Assembly (NCBI RefSeq): GCF_001548375.1
Contig: NZ_AP017296.1
Span: forward strand, 62,001 to 126,000
Reading direction: 5' to 3'
Source of the DNA: Nostoc sp. NIES-3756
Lineage (GTDB): Bacteria > Cyanobacteriota > Cyanobacteriia > Cyanobacteriales > Nostocaceae
Length of the DNA stretch: 64,000 nt
In this document: in pieces, positions 18,257-28,719 of the stretch
Position numbering within the stretch: the stretch's first letter is position 1
How the letters are laid out: every line of letters starts with the position of its first letter
Notes under the pieces: model-generated
What the model saw: only the letters and a program-made list of their open reading frames with translations
Databases searched by the model: none
Told to the model about the DNA's origin: nothing
Made by a program: the position numbers and the translations under genes

Positions 18257-18510
18257 AAGTTATCGTAGATACCTCTGTGTGGTCGTTAGCATTACGGCGT
18301 AATACTCCACAACAGCCTTCACCTGTGGTTCAACGGTTACGCGAGTTAATTGCAGATGATCAAGTCGTCTTACTAGGTGCTGTTAGACAAGAAGTTCTTT
18401 CCGGCATACGTTCTAGCGAACAATTCACTCGCTTGAAAAACTCGCTTCGTGCTTTTCCTGATTTGCAGTTAACTACCGAAGACTATGAATTAGCTGCTGA
18501 ATTTTATAAT

Positions 18511-19933
18511 AGTTCCAAAATCCATAGTCAAACATAGACAAGATAAGATTTTAGCTTTAAGCAACCCCACTTTGAGCGCGGACACGCGGGAACAATGGAG
18601 TTATTCGCCTTGGATGTACTACCAGACACCCCCTATCCCTTAGAATAGATTTGAGACAATCAAACCCCTTGGGATTACATTTTCTGCCGATGTTAAATGC
18701 ACCATTGATATCGGCATGAATTTTTAAGCCAGATGCACTCACATAAGTCGCTCTTGCCACACGCCTACCAGAGAATCTGTGTTTTACCTTGGTGTTGCGG
18801 TCAAATGTTGGGATGATGTCCCAGTCAATAAACGAAGCGCGGCTTGTGTATGACTCTTCGCCTATCGCAACGGTAATGCCGACTCGCTCTAATTTGTAAG
18901 TCAGCATTTCGATAAATCGAGCGTGGGGAATTTGCGTAAAGTTTTGGTTTGTGCGCTTCCCTAAATTAAGATGTGTTTTCCATTGGTCGTTCTTGCCGAT
19001 AGAGACATGAGTTACACCTAGCCGCACCATCTCATCCACAATCATTTTTGTGGCTTGATGTAGGTATGAATCAACAAAATTATTCCGGTTGCGGACTATA
19101 TTTGCAATCCGGCGTGATGACCCAACTTTGATAAATCCTCGGTACTTGGCGACTTGTTTGTTGTAAAACTGGTTGACTGACTTTAAAGGTTTACCGTTGA
19201 CAGCAATTGGTTGAATTGTGGGGTCATTGAATACAATCGTGGCTAAGTTATCTAACCCGATGTCGATTGCTGCGGCAAGTTGGGGATTCAAACTACAGAA
19301 AAATGCGCTTTGTAGAACTTCGTAAACCACTTCAATCACGAAGCATCCAGTTTTTGGAATAATCCGAACCTCGCATAAATCATCAAATCTTAGTCCCGGT
19401 TTTACTGGAATCCTGATTGGTGACATTGAAGGTACAATCCAACCTTTACCAAATTCCCGCTTACCTACCGCTTGATTATTGAATTTGATTATATTGTATT
19501 CGCCGTCAATGTAATTCGGTGGCTTTGGTTTCCCCGTGAATTTTTCTGGTTCTAACTTGTATGCTTTTACCGCTTCGTAATAACTAGCCCACGCATCGGC
19601 ATTTTGTTTTAATACCAGTTGTGCCACCTTCGCCGGAAGTGCTTTGTAATGCTCATTTTGTTTGAACATTACATCTAATTTTGCTTGTGATTGAGTTCCC
19701 CATCCATAGAAAAATCCTTGACTCTGTGTAAATTGAGTAGCGTTATAGAGTCTCTTTGAAACTGCGGTTATTTCAGCACAATAATTAAAGTAACTATGCT
19801 CTTTTTTGATTATATGTTTCTCTACTTGCTTCATTATTCAAAATAAATCTATGAATTATTTTACCATTTGAACATTCCCTATTTGACAATGTTTGCCTAT
19901 ATTTGACTATGCTTTAAGTGAAGTTTTCTTATA
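18511..19933 (-). mobile_element. IS200/IS605-type TnpB-only element
   Basis: About 1,423 bp carrying only tnpB. Ends are defined by the vapC sequence it interrupts and are ambiguous by a couple of bases. No target duplication and no terminal inverted repeats are visible, as expected for the IS200/IS605 single-strand mechanism. No tnpA is present, so it belongs to the IS1341-like non-autonomous group. Confidence 0.85.
18557..19834 (-). CDS. tnpB: TnpB, RNA-guided transposon nuclease family
   Basis: A 425-residue TnpB. RuvC-like catalytic residues: Asp in AAIDIGLDNLATIV, Glu in AIGEESYTSRASFID, Asp in KIHADINGAFNIGRK. The usual zinc-finger CxxC pairs between the last two motifs are missing (TSRASFIDWD instead of the common TSKxCSxCG), a subtype I associate with cyanobacteria. 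TnpB nucleases use an omega-RNA from the 3' end of the element; here only 46 nt separate the stop from the element edge, so any such RNA must overlap the coding end. The frame is intact. Confidence 0.9.
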   Translation of the reverse strand: MKQVEKHIIKKEHSYFNYCAEITAVSKRLYNATQFTQSQGFFYGWGTQSQAKLDVMFKQNEHYKALPAKVAQLVLKQNADAWASYYEAVKAYKLEPEKFTGKPKPPNYIDGEYNIIKFNNQAVGKREFGKGWIVPSMSPIRIPVKPGLRFDDLCEVRIIPKTGCFVIEVVYEVLQSAFFCSLNPQLAAAIDIGLDNLATIVFNDPTIQPIAVNGKPLKSVNQFYNKQVAKYRGFIKVGSSRRIANIVRNRNNFVDSYLHQATKMIVDEMVRLGVTHVSIGKNDQWKTHLNLGKRTNQNFTQIPHARFIEMLTYKLERVGITVAIGEESYTSRASFIDWDIIPTFDRNTKVKHRFSGRRVARATYVSASGLKIHADINGAFNIGRKCNPKGFDCLKSILRDRGCLVVHPRRITPLFPRVRAQSGVA

Positions 19934-20183
19934 CCTGTCGAGCCAATGGTATCCAGGGAGCTAACACTGATTTCTTACTGTGTGCGGTGGCTCATCGTCG
20001 TAGTTGGTATATCTTAACAACTGATCAAGATTTTAGAAATTTTCAAGCTTATATTTCTGTGAATTTACTCGATTAATCAGAAAATTGGCGATGGTGCAAG
20101 CGCCCACCATAGGTGATCACACTGCTGCGAATGAGATTGTATAAACCCACTATCTCACTGAATCAAATTTATAAATTTAATAA

Positions 20184-20870
20184 TTACCGCTCACACCCGA
20201 TCCCATCCCTATCTCTATCAAACCCATGCGGGTCTGGTTGATTCACCCTAAATCTGCGGTAAGGAATATCAGGACAATCCAAGTCTGCTGCATTGGGTGG
20301 AATGCAAAAGTCTGGGTAAGAAGAATCGCACTGTTGTTGTTGCGGCGATCGCTCCCTAGTAGCCTGAGTATTCTTCCTCCCTCGCCTGAAATCCCAAGGC
20401 ATCACCGGCTGCGATTGCTTCCAAAAGCCCAACTTTTGACTTTTGGCATTAGCCTCTGCCTGGAGGAATTGGTCTTTAGTGTGATCGCAGCCTTTGAGAT
20501 ATTGCCTGTAAACCACAGCCTGCCCCTCTTGCACCATAACGAGGTTAACAGAGCGATTGTTTACAAACACCTCAGCCACCAGCCTTTTGTACCTATCGCG
20601 CTCTATTTGCCGAACTTGCACCGACTGACCCACTGGCAATAGTTGCTGAAGTCGAGTTCTCGATTGCTGCCCCCAAGGATTCTGCTTGAGTTCTGGCGCA
20701 TCTACACAACCGAGGCGAATGGTTATGGCTTGCCCTTGTTGATTGCGGACTCGTAGTGTATCTCCATCGCCTACGCTCACTACTGTCATATTCGGTAAGC
20801 TGGTCTGTGCTACAGTTGGCACTCCAGAGAACAGCACTAGAAATGCTGTGATAATAACTGCTTTATTCAT
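20184..20870 (-). CDS. secreted thermonuclease-family (SNase) protein with Excalibur motif
   Basis: A 228-residue exported nuclease. Signal peptide MNKAVIITAFLVLFSGVPTVA. SNase domain: VVSVGDGDTLRVRN, IRLGCVDAPELKQ (Asp and Arg), RDRYKRLVAEV, and YRQYLKGCDH. The C-terminus DPHGFDRDRDGIGCE is an Excalibur calcium-binding motif. Predicted calcium-dependent DNA/RNA degradation outside the cytoplasm. Confidence 0.92.
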   Translation of the reverse strand: MNKAVIITAFLVLFSGVPTVAQTSLPNMTVVSVGDGDTLRVRNQQGQAITIRLGCVDAPELKQNPWGQQSRTRLQQLLPVGQSVQVRQIERDRYKRLVAEVFVNNRSVNLVMVQEGQAVVYRQYLKGCDHTKDQFLQAEANAKSQKLGFWKQSQPVMPWDFRRGRKNTQATRERSPQQQQCDSSYPDFCIPPNAADLDCPDIPYRRFRVNQPDPHGFDRDRDGIGCER

Positions 20871-21258
20871 TAATATATGTATAACTAAATATTTGTTGTA
20901 TCAAGGGTAACTTGTATTTATCCGTCAGCTTGTGATCTGGATCAGTGATAAATTGAACTTAATTGTATAAACAAGGCAACAATAACCTATTCTCTGTTAA
21001 TACTTTTAAAGTAATAACAGAATTTGAGTTATTAATTATTTTTTCAGTATTTATACTGTCTATCATATCTACAGAGAACTGTTATTTTGTAACTATTAAT
21101 AGCTTGATATTTAGGGGCTAATAATTTCCTAAAATGTAGTTTATTGCTGAAAAGGTTATATTTTGAAATTAATCTAACTCTTTAGATTTAATTAGCTCAA
21201 TTTGTATATTTTAAAAAGTGAGTTGAAACAAGGTTGTATTGAGTTAGAGAGAACAAAT
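20871..21258. other. AT-rich upstream region of NRPS gene
   Basis: 388 bases between divergent genes; must hold the NRPS promoter. Strongly AT-rich with several TATAAT-like strings. No palindromic operator or RNA element identified. Confidence 0.45.
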
Positions 21259-24200
21259 ATGAATATTAACAATAGTAGACAATTTGAAGATAATATTTTT
21301 CATGGAAATCATATTTATAAACAGAGTCAGATATTACAAATTCATCAACTATTTGAAGCTCAAGTATTACAAACACCTCATCATATTGCAGTAGAATTAG
21401 CAGGTAAACGTCTTTCTTATCAAGAACTGAATCAATGTACCAATCAGCTTGCTTATCATTTACAAATATTAGGTATACAGCCTAATGCTGTGGTTGCTTT
21501 GTGTTTAGAACGTTCTCTTGAATTAATTATTGCTATAATCGCTATTCTCAAAGCAGGTGGCGCTTATCTTCCTCTTGATCCAAGTTATCCAGCAGAACGC
21601 CTCAATTTCATGCTGGAAGATTCCCAAGCCTCTATTCTATTAACTCAAAGCCATCTGTGCAAAAGCTTACCATTGCAAACTACACATCGCTTTTGTTTAG
21701 ATAGGGATTGGCAAATACTTACTCAATATCCAATAATTAATCCTGATAACCAAGTTAATCCCGACCATTTAGCTTACGCTATCTACACTTCTGGTTCTAC
21801 TGGTAAACCAAAGGGTGTAGCTATGCCTCATCGTCCCCTTGGGAATTTAATTAATTGGCAACTGCAAAATTCAAATCTAGGTTCTGAGTCCAGAACCCTC
21901 CAATATACTCCCATCAGTTTTGATGTTTCTTTTCAAGAAATTTTCGCAACCCTAGCCACAGGTGGAACTTTAGTTTTAATTGCAGATGAAACTAGACGTG
22001 ATCCATTGAAATTACTGCAATACCTTAATCAAGCAGAAATTGAGCGGTTATTTCTTCCCTTTGTAGCACTGCGGCAATTAGCTGAAGTAGTCCAGATGGA
22101 AGGAATTGTACCTACTAAATTGCGTGAAGTAATTACGGCGGGAGAACAATTACGAATTACAGATGCGATCGCTCATTTATTTAGCCAGTTACCTAATTGC
22201 ACTTTGCACAATCACTATGGCCCCTCAGAAACCCACGTTGTAACTGCGTTTACGATGTCAGGCTTACCTCAAGATTGGCCGACATTACCACCCATTGGTA
22301 AAGCAATTGCTAACAGCAATATTTACTTGCTAGATTCCCAACTACAACCCGTTCCCATTGGTGTACCTGGGGAATTGTACGTAGGTGGTGTAAGTTTGGC
22401 TAAAGGTTATCTCAACCGTCCTGATCTGACGGCAGAAAGATTTATTGCTAATCCCTTTACACCCTATTCAAATGAACGCTTATATAAAACAGGTGATTTA
22501 GCTCGTTATTTACCCGATGGCAATATTGAGTATTTAGGTAGAACAGATCAGCAGGTAAAAATTCGTGGCTACCGAATTGAACCAGGAGAAGTAGAAGCAA
22601 CACTAGAAACGCATCCCCAAATTCGGCAAGCGGTAGTAATAGCAAGGGAAGATGTACCAGGAAATAAACTTTTAGTTGCCTATGTGGTTCTTGATTCTAT
22701 AGAAGCCGAAACAAATTTTCGCCAATTTTTGCAAACTCAGCTACCTGAGTACATGGTGCCGAATGCAATTATTGTCTTGGAAAAAATGCCCCTAACTCCT
22801 AGTGGTAAGATAGATAGACAGTCTTTACCTGCGCCTGAGATTAAATATGACCGAGGAGTGGCGATCGCACCTCGAACACCTACAGAAGTAACGTTGGCTA
22901 AAATCTGGGCCGAAGTACTGAGTATCGAAGAAATTGGCATTAATGAAGACTTTTTAGAATTGGGGGGACATTCTCTAGTCGCCACTCAAGTAGTTTCTCG
23001 CATACGTCAGACTTTTGAGATTAGTTTACCCTTGTCTGCTTTATTCGATGCGCCTACCATAGCTGAACTAGCAAAATTGATAGAACAGACTCAAGAGGAA
23101 TCACGACATCAGCAAATTTATCCGGTAGATCGTAGTTATAATGTACCGTTGGCTTTAGCACAAGAACCGTTATGGTTTCTAGATCAGTTAGCACCTAATA
23201 ATCCCTTTTACAACGTTCCCCAAGCGTTTCGTCTACATGGATATATTAACATCACAGCTTTAAAACTTAGTTTTCAAGAGATTATTAACCGTCACGAAAT
23301 TTTACGTACTACCTTTACTACTGTAGACGGTAAACCAGTTCAGGTGATTCATCCGTCTCCAGATTTTCAATTATCCGTAGATGTTGAGAAAGCAGATTCC
23401 GTTTGGGAATTAGTAATAAAAGAAGCTCGAAGACCTTTTGATTTAACCCGGGATTTACTAATACGTGCCAATCTTTTTCGTCTGAGTGAGACAGAACACA
23501 TTTTATTGATTAATCTGCATCACATTGTCTGTGATGGTTGGTCATTTAGCATCTTTTTACAGGAACTAGGCACGCTTTATACTGCTTTCGCATCAGGACA
23601 GATTTCTCCTCTACCAAACTTACCAATCCAATATGCTGATTTTGCAGTTTGGCATCGACAGTGGTTAGAAGGTGAAATCCGAGAACAGCAACTAGCTTAT
23701 TGGCAGCAACAATTAAAGGGTCTTCCACCCATTTTGCCATTACCTACAGACTACCCACGGCCGGCGGTGTCAAGTTACCAAGGGGCGCGTCATTTCCTCA
23801 ATTTATCGGAATCCTTAACCCAACAGCTTAAGGAATTAAGTCGGCGTGAAGGAACAACCTTATTCATGACGCTGTTGGCTGCTCTAGATACGTTACTTTT
23901 CCACTATACTGGACAAGTTGATATTGCGATCGGGTCGCTGTTTGCCAATCGTCATCATCCAGAGTTAGAGAATATGTTGGGCTTTTTTACCAACACCATC
24001 GTTCTTCGCACTGATTTGTCAGGTTTGCCTAGTTTTCGGCAGTTATTACAACGAGTGCGAGAGGTAACTTTAGGAGCATATACCCATCAAGATTTACCCT
24101 TTGAGGAACTAGTACGCACACTCCAACCAGATCGGGATCTCAATCAAAATTCACTGGTTCAAGTAGTATTTAACTTGCAAAATACTCCTGCATCTCCTTG

Positions 24201-27200
24201 GCAAGTACCAAATTTGGCATTAACTCATCTGTCCCTTGATAACAAAACTGTCAAATTTGATTTGTTCTTAGAATTGACCGAAACACCAACTGGTCTAACA
24301 GGTTATTTCGAGTATAGTACTGACTTATTTACTGCCAGTACGATCACTCGCATGGCTGATCATTTACAAAAGTTACTAACACAGATAGTTGCAAATCCGG
24401 AGCAGAGAATTTCTGATATTAGTCTGCTCACTACAACAGAGTTGCAACTGTTACATCAATGGAATCAAACTCAAGCCGATTTTCCCAAACAATGTATTCA
24501 CCAGTTATTTGAAGCACAGGTGGAATTAACACCTGATGCAATTGCTATTGAATTTGTAGGACAGTTCCTGACTTACCAACAATTAAATCAGCGAGCAAAT
24601 CAACTAGCGCATTACTTACAAAGTCTGGGTGTAGAACCAAATGTGTTCGTCGGTATTTGCATGGAGCGATCGCCTTTAATGGTCATTGCCCTTTTAGCAA
24701 TACTCAAAGCTGGTGGTGCTTACATACCCTTAGATCCAGCCTATCCCAAAGAACGTTTAGCATACATGCTCAACGATTCCCAAGTGCCAATTTTATTGAC
24801 GCAGCAAAGTTTAATCGAAAAATTGCCAGAACATAGCGCCCAGGTAATTTATCTTGATACAAATCAAGAAATCATTGCCAGACAAAGCAAAAAGAACCCA
24901 AACAGTAATATTAAACCTGAAAACTTAGTCTACACTCTCTACACCTCCGGTTCTACAGGTAAACCTAAAGGCGTGCAAATATTACATAGTTCTTTAGTAA
25001 ATATACTAAATTGCTTACGTCAAGAAATAGGAATAGAGCAGCAAGATATCTTGTTTGCCGTAACCACAATATCTTTTGATATTGCCGCCGTCGAACTTTA
25101 TTTACCACTCATGGTTGGCGCTCGTGTGGTTATCCTCAGCCGTGAAATCACCTCAGATCCATCGCAACTTGCCAAGCTAGTTGAACAATCAAATGTAACT
25201 TTCATGCAGGCTACTCCTGCAACTTGGCAAATGCTTTTGGCAGCAGATTGGCAAGGTAATTCAAAACTGAAAATTCTTTGCGGTGGTGAAGTTCTAACTA
25301 GAAAACTAGCACAACAACTTTTGGAAAGATGTGCCTGTGTTTGGAATGTGTATGGCCCAACGGAAACTACTATTTGGTCAACCATTCACAAAGTCGAGTC
25401 TGGAAACGGCTCAGTGCCTATTGGTCGTCCTGTTGATAATACTCAGATTTATATACTTAAGCAACATCAAGGACAGGAGGAAAAGTCTTTTCAACTTGTT
25501 CCCATTGGTGTGCCAGGAGAATTGTATATCGGTGGCGCGGGTTTAACTCAAGGATATCTGAACCGACCGGAGTTGAATCAGCAAAGATTTATTCCTAACC
25601 CCTTTAAGCCAGAAGACTGTCTTTACAAAACTGGTGATTTAGCTCGTTATTTACCCGACGGAAATATCGAATGCTTAGGACGCATTGATCAACAAGTGAA
25701 AATCCGTGGTTTCCGAATTGAGTTAGGAGAGATTGAAGCCGCACTCAGCCAACATTCTAGGGTTAGAGATACAGTTGTGATTGCTCGTGAAGACAACAGG
25801 GGTGAAAAATGCTTAGTTGCATATATTGTTCCTAAGTTAAATGATTTAGAACTTACAGAGGATGCGGCTGCTCAATCTCAGACTCAACAAGTGCAGCAAT
25901 GGCAAACAATATGGAATGAATCCTATGATCAGTCTCCAGCAAATGGTGATCCAACATTCAATATTATTGCTTGGAATAGCAGCTATACAGGATTAGTGAT
26001 CGCCACCGAACAAATGCGAGAGTGGGTAGATAACACAGTTGAGCGGATATTATCCCTGCAACCGCAACGTGTATTAGAAATTGGTTGCGGGATGGGGCTT
26101 TTACTATTCCGTATTATTCCCCATTGTTCTTATTACTTTGGCATGGATATTTCTGAGATAGCGATCGCCTACATTGAACAACAGTTAAAACAAAATCAAC
26201 AGCAAAATTGGTCACAGGTGGAACTTGCAATCAAAACTGCTTCTAGCCTTGACTCATTGGAGGCTGAAGACTATGACACAGTGATTCTCAATTCTGTCAT
26301 TCAATATTTCCCCAGTGTTGATTATTTAGTAGATGTAATTGAAAAAGCCGTGAAGGTAGTTAAGCCAGGAGGACATATCTTCATTGGAGATGTGCGTAGT
26401 TTACCCTTGCTTGAAGCTTTCCATACCTCAGTACAACTATACCAAGCTCCCGACTCTTTAACCGTAGAGCAATTACGACAGCGCATTCAAAAACATATAG
26501 TTCAGGATAGTGAACTAGTAATTGACCCCAGCTTATTCTACGCTCTTGGGCAACACTTACCCCAAATTAGCCGCGTTCAAATTCAGTTAAAACCCGGACT
26601 TTATGATAATGAGATGAATCGATTCCGTTATGATGTCATTCTCGATATTGGCACTGAGGTTAATTTATTTGAACCTGAATGCCTAGAATGGCAACCAGAA
26701 CTGACAATACCAGTTATTCATCAAATATTAAAAGATAATCAGCCAAAATTCTTAGGTTTAACTCGGATCAAAAATGCGCGGATTGCAGCAGATGTTGAAG
26801 CTGTAAAATTGTTGGCGAATAATCAGCATTTGGCAACAGTGGGTGAATTAAAGACAACAATACAGGAAAATATTCAGCAAATTGGCATTAATCCCCAAGA
26901 TTTTTGTAAATTGAGCGAATCCTTACCTTATAAACTCTACATTACTTGGTCAGATGCTGGCGAAGATGGCTACTATGACGTGATTTTTCAAAGTGACAAG
27001 AGTGTTGTTCCTAGCTTTGCAAAAGTTTATCAGGACAAACCTTGGAAATCTTACGCTAATAATCCTGTATCTCAAGAAGAGAAAGTTAATTTAATCCCCC
27101 AACTCCGCACTTTTCTTAAAGAAAAGCTACCTGAGTATATGATTCCTACTGCTTTTGTGCTGATGGATTCTTTACCACTAACACCAAACAGGAAAGTGAA

Positions 27201-28719
27201 TCGCCAAGCATTACCCGCACCGAATCAACTCAGACCAGAATTGCAGAAAGAATTTATTGCGCCTAGTACCCCCATTGAAAAACAATTAGCGGAAATTTGG
27301 ACGCAACTCTTGGGACTAGATCAAGTGGGAGTTCATGATAACTTCTTTGAATTAGGAGGACATTCTTTACTACTAGCTCAAATGCTTGTTCAAGTGCAAA
27401 AAACTTTCCAAGTCAAGTTATCGCTACAGAATATTTTTATGGCTCCGACTGTAGCCGATTTGACAAAATTTATTATACTTCAAGCAGAAGGTAATACTAA
27501 TTCTAGTATTCATCCTATCCTTAATCTGGAAGCTGAAGCCGTCCTAGATTCAACTATTCATTCCCGAAATTTACCATTTGCATCAATTTCTGAACCAGAA
27601 AATGTCTTTTTAACAGGAGTAACCGGCTTCTTAGGAGCATATTTACTATATGAATTATTAAGCCAAACTCAAGCAAATATTTATTGTTTAGTCAGAGCTA
27701 AAAATAATTATGAAGGATATTTACGGATCCAAAATAATCTAAAAAACTATGAGTTATGGAATGAAAATCAAAGTAATAGAATTATCCCTGTAATTGGTGA
27801 TTTAGCTCGACCATTTTTAGATATTCCCCAAACAGAGTTTCAAAATTTATCAGCTAAAATTGATGCTATTTATCATAATGGCGGATTAGTAAACCTTCTT
27901 TATCCATACTCTGCACTCAAGGCTGCAAACGTTCTTGGCACGCAAGAAGTTTTGAGATTAGCAACTCAGACAAAACTTAAATGGGTGCATTTTGTTTCAA
28001 CTATAGGTGTGTTTTCGCCACCTGCTTACCCTGAAGTTCCAGTCATTCTAGAACAGGAAGCCGAGCGTACACAAGGACTATATGGTTATACTCAAAGCAA
28101 ATGGGTTGCTGAAAAATTAATCAATATTGCCCATGAGCGAGGTATTCCCACAGCCATCTATCGTCCCACCTGGATAGAAGGACATAGCCAAACAGGAATT
28201 TGTAACCAGCCTGGATTTTTACGTAGCTTAATTAAAGGCTGTATTCAACTAGGTTTAGCACCTGATTGGAATATGCCAGTAGATATTGTTCCCGTTGATT
28301 ATACCAGCCGTGCGATCGCTCATTTATCCAGACAAAAATCTTTAAGTAATAGAATATTTCATATTTCTAATCCTCACTCCATTTCTTGGCAACAACTTGT
28401 TACTTGGATGCAGGACTTTGGTTATTCAATTCAAATTGTTCCCTTGGAAGATTGGTTATCAAAAGTACTATTCTTAGTTCCAAGTAATCCCGAAAATGCA
28501 CTTTATCCTTTTCTTAGCTTCTTATCTGAAAAAGTTTTAGATGAGCAGAAAACTATTCCAGAACTTTACTTTCAATCCCAAAATTTAATCTTTGGTGTTC
28601 AAAATACATTGAATGGATTGGCAGGTACTAATATTACTTGTCCGCCTGTTAATAACAAATTATTGAAGACTTACTTCTCATATTTTATTAATAATGGATT
28701 TTTAGACACTCCATATTAG
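21259..28719 (+). CDS. NRPS: A-PCP-C-A(NMT)-PCP-reductase
   Basis: A 2,486-residue nonribosomal peptide synthetase. Order with approximate residues: A1 30-520 (YTSGSTGKPKG near 173), PCP1 (LGGHSL near 570), C 630-1050 (HHIVCDG near 752), A2 1080-1480 and end (YTSGSTGKPKG near 1227), N-methyltransferase inserted in A2 1520-1800 (LEIGCGMG near 1605), PCP2 (LGGHSL near 2032), thioester reductase 2110-2480 (LTGVTGFLGA near 2117, YTQSK). My hand alignment gives pocket residues D-V-Q-F-I-A-H-V-V for A1, close to bacterial proline codes, and D-I-V-Q-L-G-V-I-W for A2, close to glycine codes. Predicted product: prolyl-N-methylglycine released as aldehyde or alcohol. No tailoring or transport genes adjoin. 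A TTG at 21202 is a less likely start. Confidence 0.93.
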   Translation: MNINNSRQFEDNIFHGNHIYKQSQILQIHQLFEAQVLQTPHHIAVELAGKRLSYQELNQCTNQLAYHLQILGIQPNAVVALCLERSLELIIAIIAILKAGGAYLPLDPSYPAERLNFMLEDSQASILLTQSHLCKSLPLQTTHRFCLDRDWQILTQYPIINPDNQVNPDHLAYAIYTSGSTGKPKGVAMPHRPLGNLINWQLQNSNLGSESRTLQYTPISFDVSFQEIFATLATGGTLVLIADETRRDPLKLLQYLNQAEIERLFLPFVALRQLAEVVQMEGIVPTKLREVITAGEQLRITDAIAHLFSQLPNCTLHNHYGPSETHVVTAFTMSGLPQDWPTLPPIGKAIANSNIYLLDSQLQPVPIGVPGELYVGGVSLAKGYLNRPDLTAERFIANPFTPYSNERLYKTGDLARYLPDGNIEYLGRTDQQVKIRGYRIEPGEVEATLETHPQIRQAVVIAREDVPGNKLLVAYVVLDSIEAETNFRQFLQTQLPEYMVPNAIIVLEKMPLTPSGKIDRQSLPAPEIKYDRGVAIAPRTPTEVTLAKIWAEVLSIEEIGINEDFLELGGHSLVATQVVSRIRQTFEISLPLSALFDAPTIAELAKLIEQTQEESRHQQIYPVDRSYNVPLALAQEPLWFLDQLAPNNPFYNVPQAFRLHGYINITALKLSFQEIINRHEILRTTFTTVDGKPVQVIHPSPDFQLSVDVEKADSVWELVIKEARRPFDLTRDLLIRANLFRLSETEHILLINLHHIVCDGWSFSIFLQELGTLYTAFASGQISPLPNLPIQYADFAVWHRQWLEGEIREQQLAYWQQQLKGLPPILPLPTDYPRPAVSSYQGARHFLNLSESLTQQLKELSRREGTTLFMTLLAALDTLLFHYTGQVDIAIGSLFANRHHPELENMLGFFTNTIVLRTDLSGLPSFRQLLQRVREVTLGAYTHQDLPFEELVRTLQPDRDLNQNSLVQVVFNLQNTPASPWQVPNLALTHLSLDNKTVKFDLFLELTETPTGLTGYFEYSTDLFTASTITRMADHLQKLLTQIVANPEQRISDISLLTTTELQLLHQWNQTQADFPKQCIHQLFEAQVELTPDAIAIEFVGQFLTYQQLNQRANQLAHYLQSLGVEPNVFVGICMERSPLMVIALLAILKAGGAYIPLDPAYPKERLAYMLNDSQVPILLTQQSLIEKLPEHSAQVIYLDTNQEIIARQSKKNPNSNIKPENLVYTLYTSGSTGKPKGVQILHSSLVNILNCLRQEIGIEQQDILFAVTTISFDIAAVELYLPLMVGARVVILSREITSDPSQLAKLVEQSNVTFMQATPATWQMLLAADWQGNSKLKILCGGEVLTRKLAQQLLERCACVWNVYGPTETTIWSTIHKVESGNGSVPIGRPVDNTQIYILKQHQGQEEKSFQLVPIGVPGELYIGGAGLTQGYLNRPELNQQRFIPNPFKPEDCLYKTGDLARYLPDGNIECLGRIDQQVKIRGFRIELGEIEAALSQHSRVRDTVVIAREDNRGEKCLVAYIVPKLNDLELTEDAAAQSQTQQVQQWQTIWNESYDQSPANGDPTFNIIAWNSSYTGLVIATEQMREWVDNTVERILSLQPQRVLEIGCGMGLLLFRIIPHCSYYFGMDISEIAIAYIEQQLKQNQQQNWSQVELAIKTASSLDSLEAEDYDTVILNSVIQYFPSVDYLVDVIEKAVKVVKPGGHIFIGDVRSLPLLEAFHTSVQLYQAPDSLTVEQLRQRIQKHIVQDSELVIDPSLFYALGQHLPQISRVQIQLKPGLYDNEMNRFRYDVILDIGTEVNLFEPECLEWQPELTIPVIHQILKDNQPKFLGLTRIKNARIAADVEAVKLLANNQHLATVGELKTTIQENIQQIGINPQDFCKLSESLPYKLYITWSDAGEDGYYDVIFQSDKSVVPSFAKVYQDKPWKSYANNPVSQEEKVNLIPQLRTFLKEKLPEYMIPTAFVLMDSLPLTPNRKVNRQALPAPNQLRPELQKEFIAPSTPIEKQLAEIWTQLLGLDQVGVHDNFFELGGHSLLLAQMLVQVQKTFQVKLSLQNIFMAPTVADLTKFIILQAEGNTNSSIHPILNLEAEAVLDSTIHSRNLPFASISEPENVFLTGVTGFLGAYLLYELLSQTQANIYCLVRAKNNYEGYLRIQNNLKNYELWNENQSNRIIPVIGDLARPFLDIPQTEFQNLSAKIDAIYHNGGLVNLLYPYSALKAANVLGTQEVLRLATQTKLKWVHFVSTIGVFSPPAYPEVPVILEQEAERTQGLYGYTQSKWVAEKLINIAHERGIPTAIYRPTWIEGHSQTGICNQPGFLRSLIKGCIQLGLAPDWNMPVDIVPVDYTSRAIAHLSRQKSLSNRIFHISNPHSISWQQLVTWMQDFGYSIQIVPLEDWLSKVLFLVPSNPENALYPFLSFLSEKVLDEQKTIPELYFQSQNLIFGVQNTLNGLAGTNITCPPVNNKLLKTYFSYFINNGFLDTPY

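Larger units (their letters stand above)
18253..20076 (+). pseudogene. vapC: VapC PIN toxin interrupted by a TnpB element and frameshifted
   Basis: 5' part 18253-18510: MKVIVDTSVWSLALRR with the first catalytic Asp, RQEVLSG with the Glu, ending AEFYN. 3' part 19934-20076 resumes with CRANGIQGANTDFLL and later ILTTDQDF, the remaining PIN acidic residues. Removing 18511-19933 rejoins the codons in frame. A further 1-nt deletion near 19978-19984 shifts the frame before CAVAHRRSW. The toxin (a ribonuclease) is therefore dead. Confidence 0.88.
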
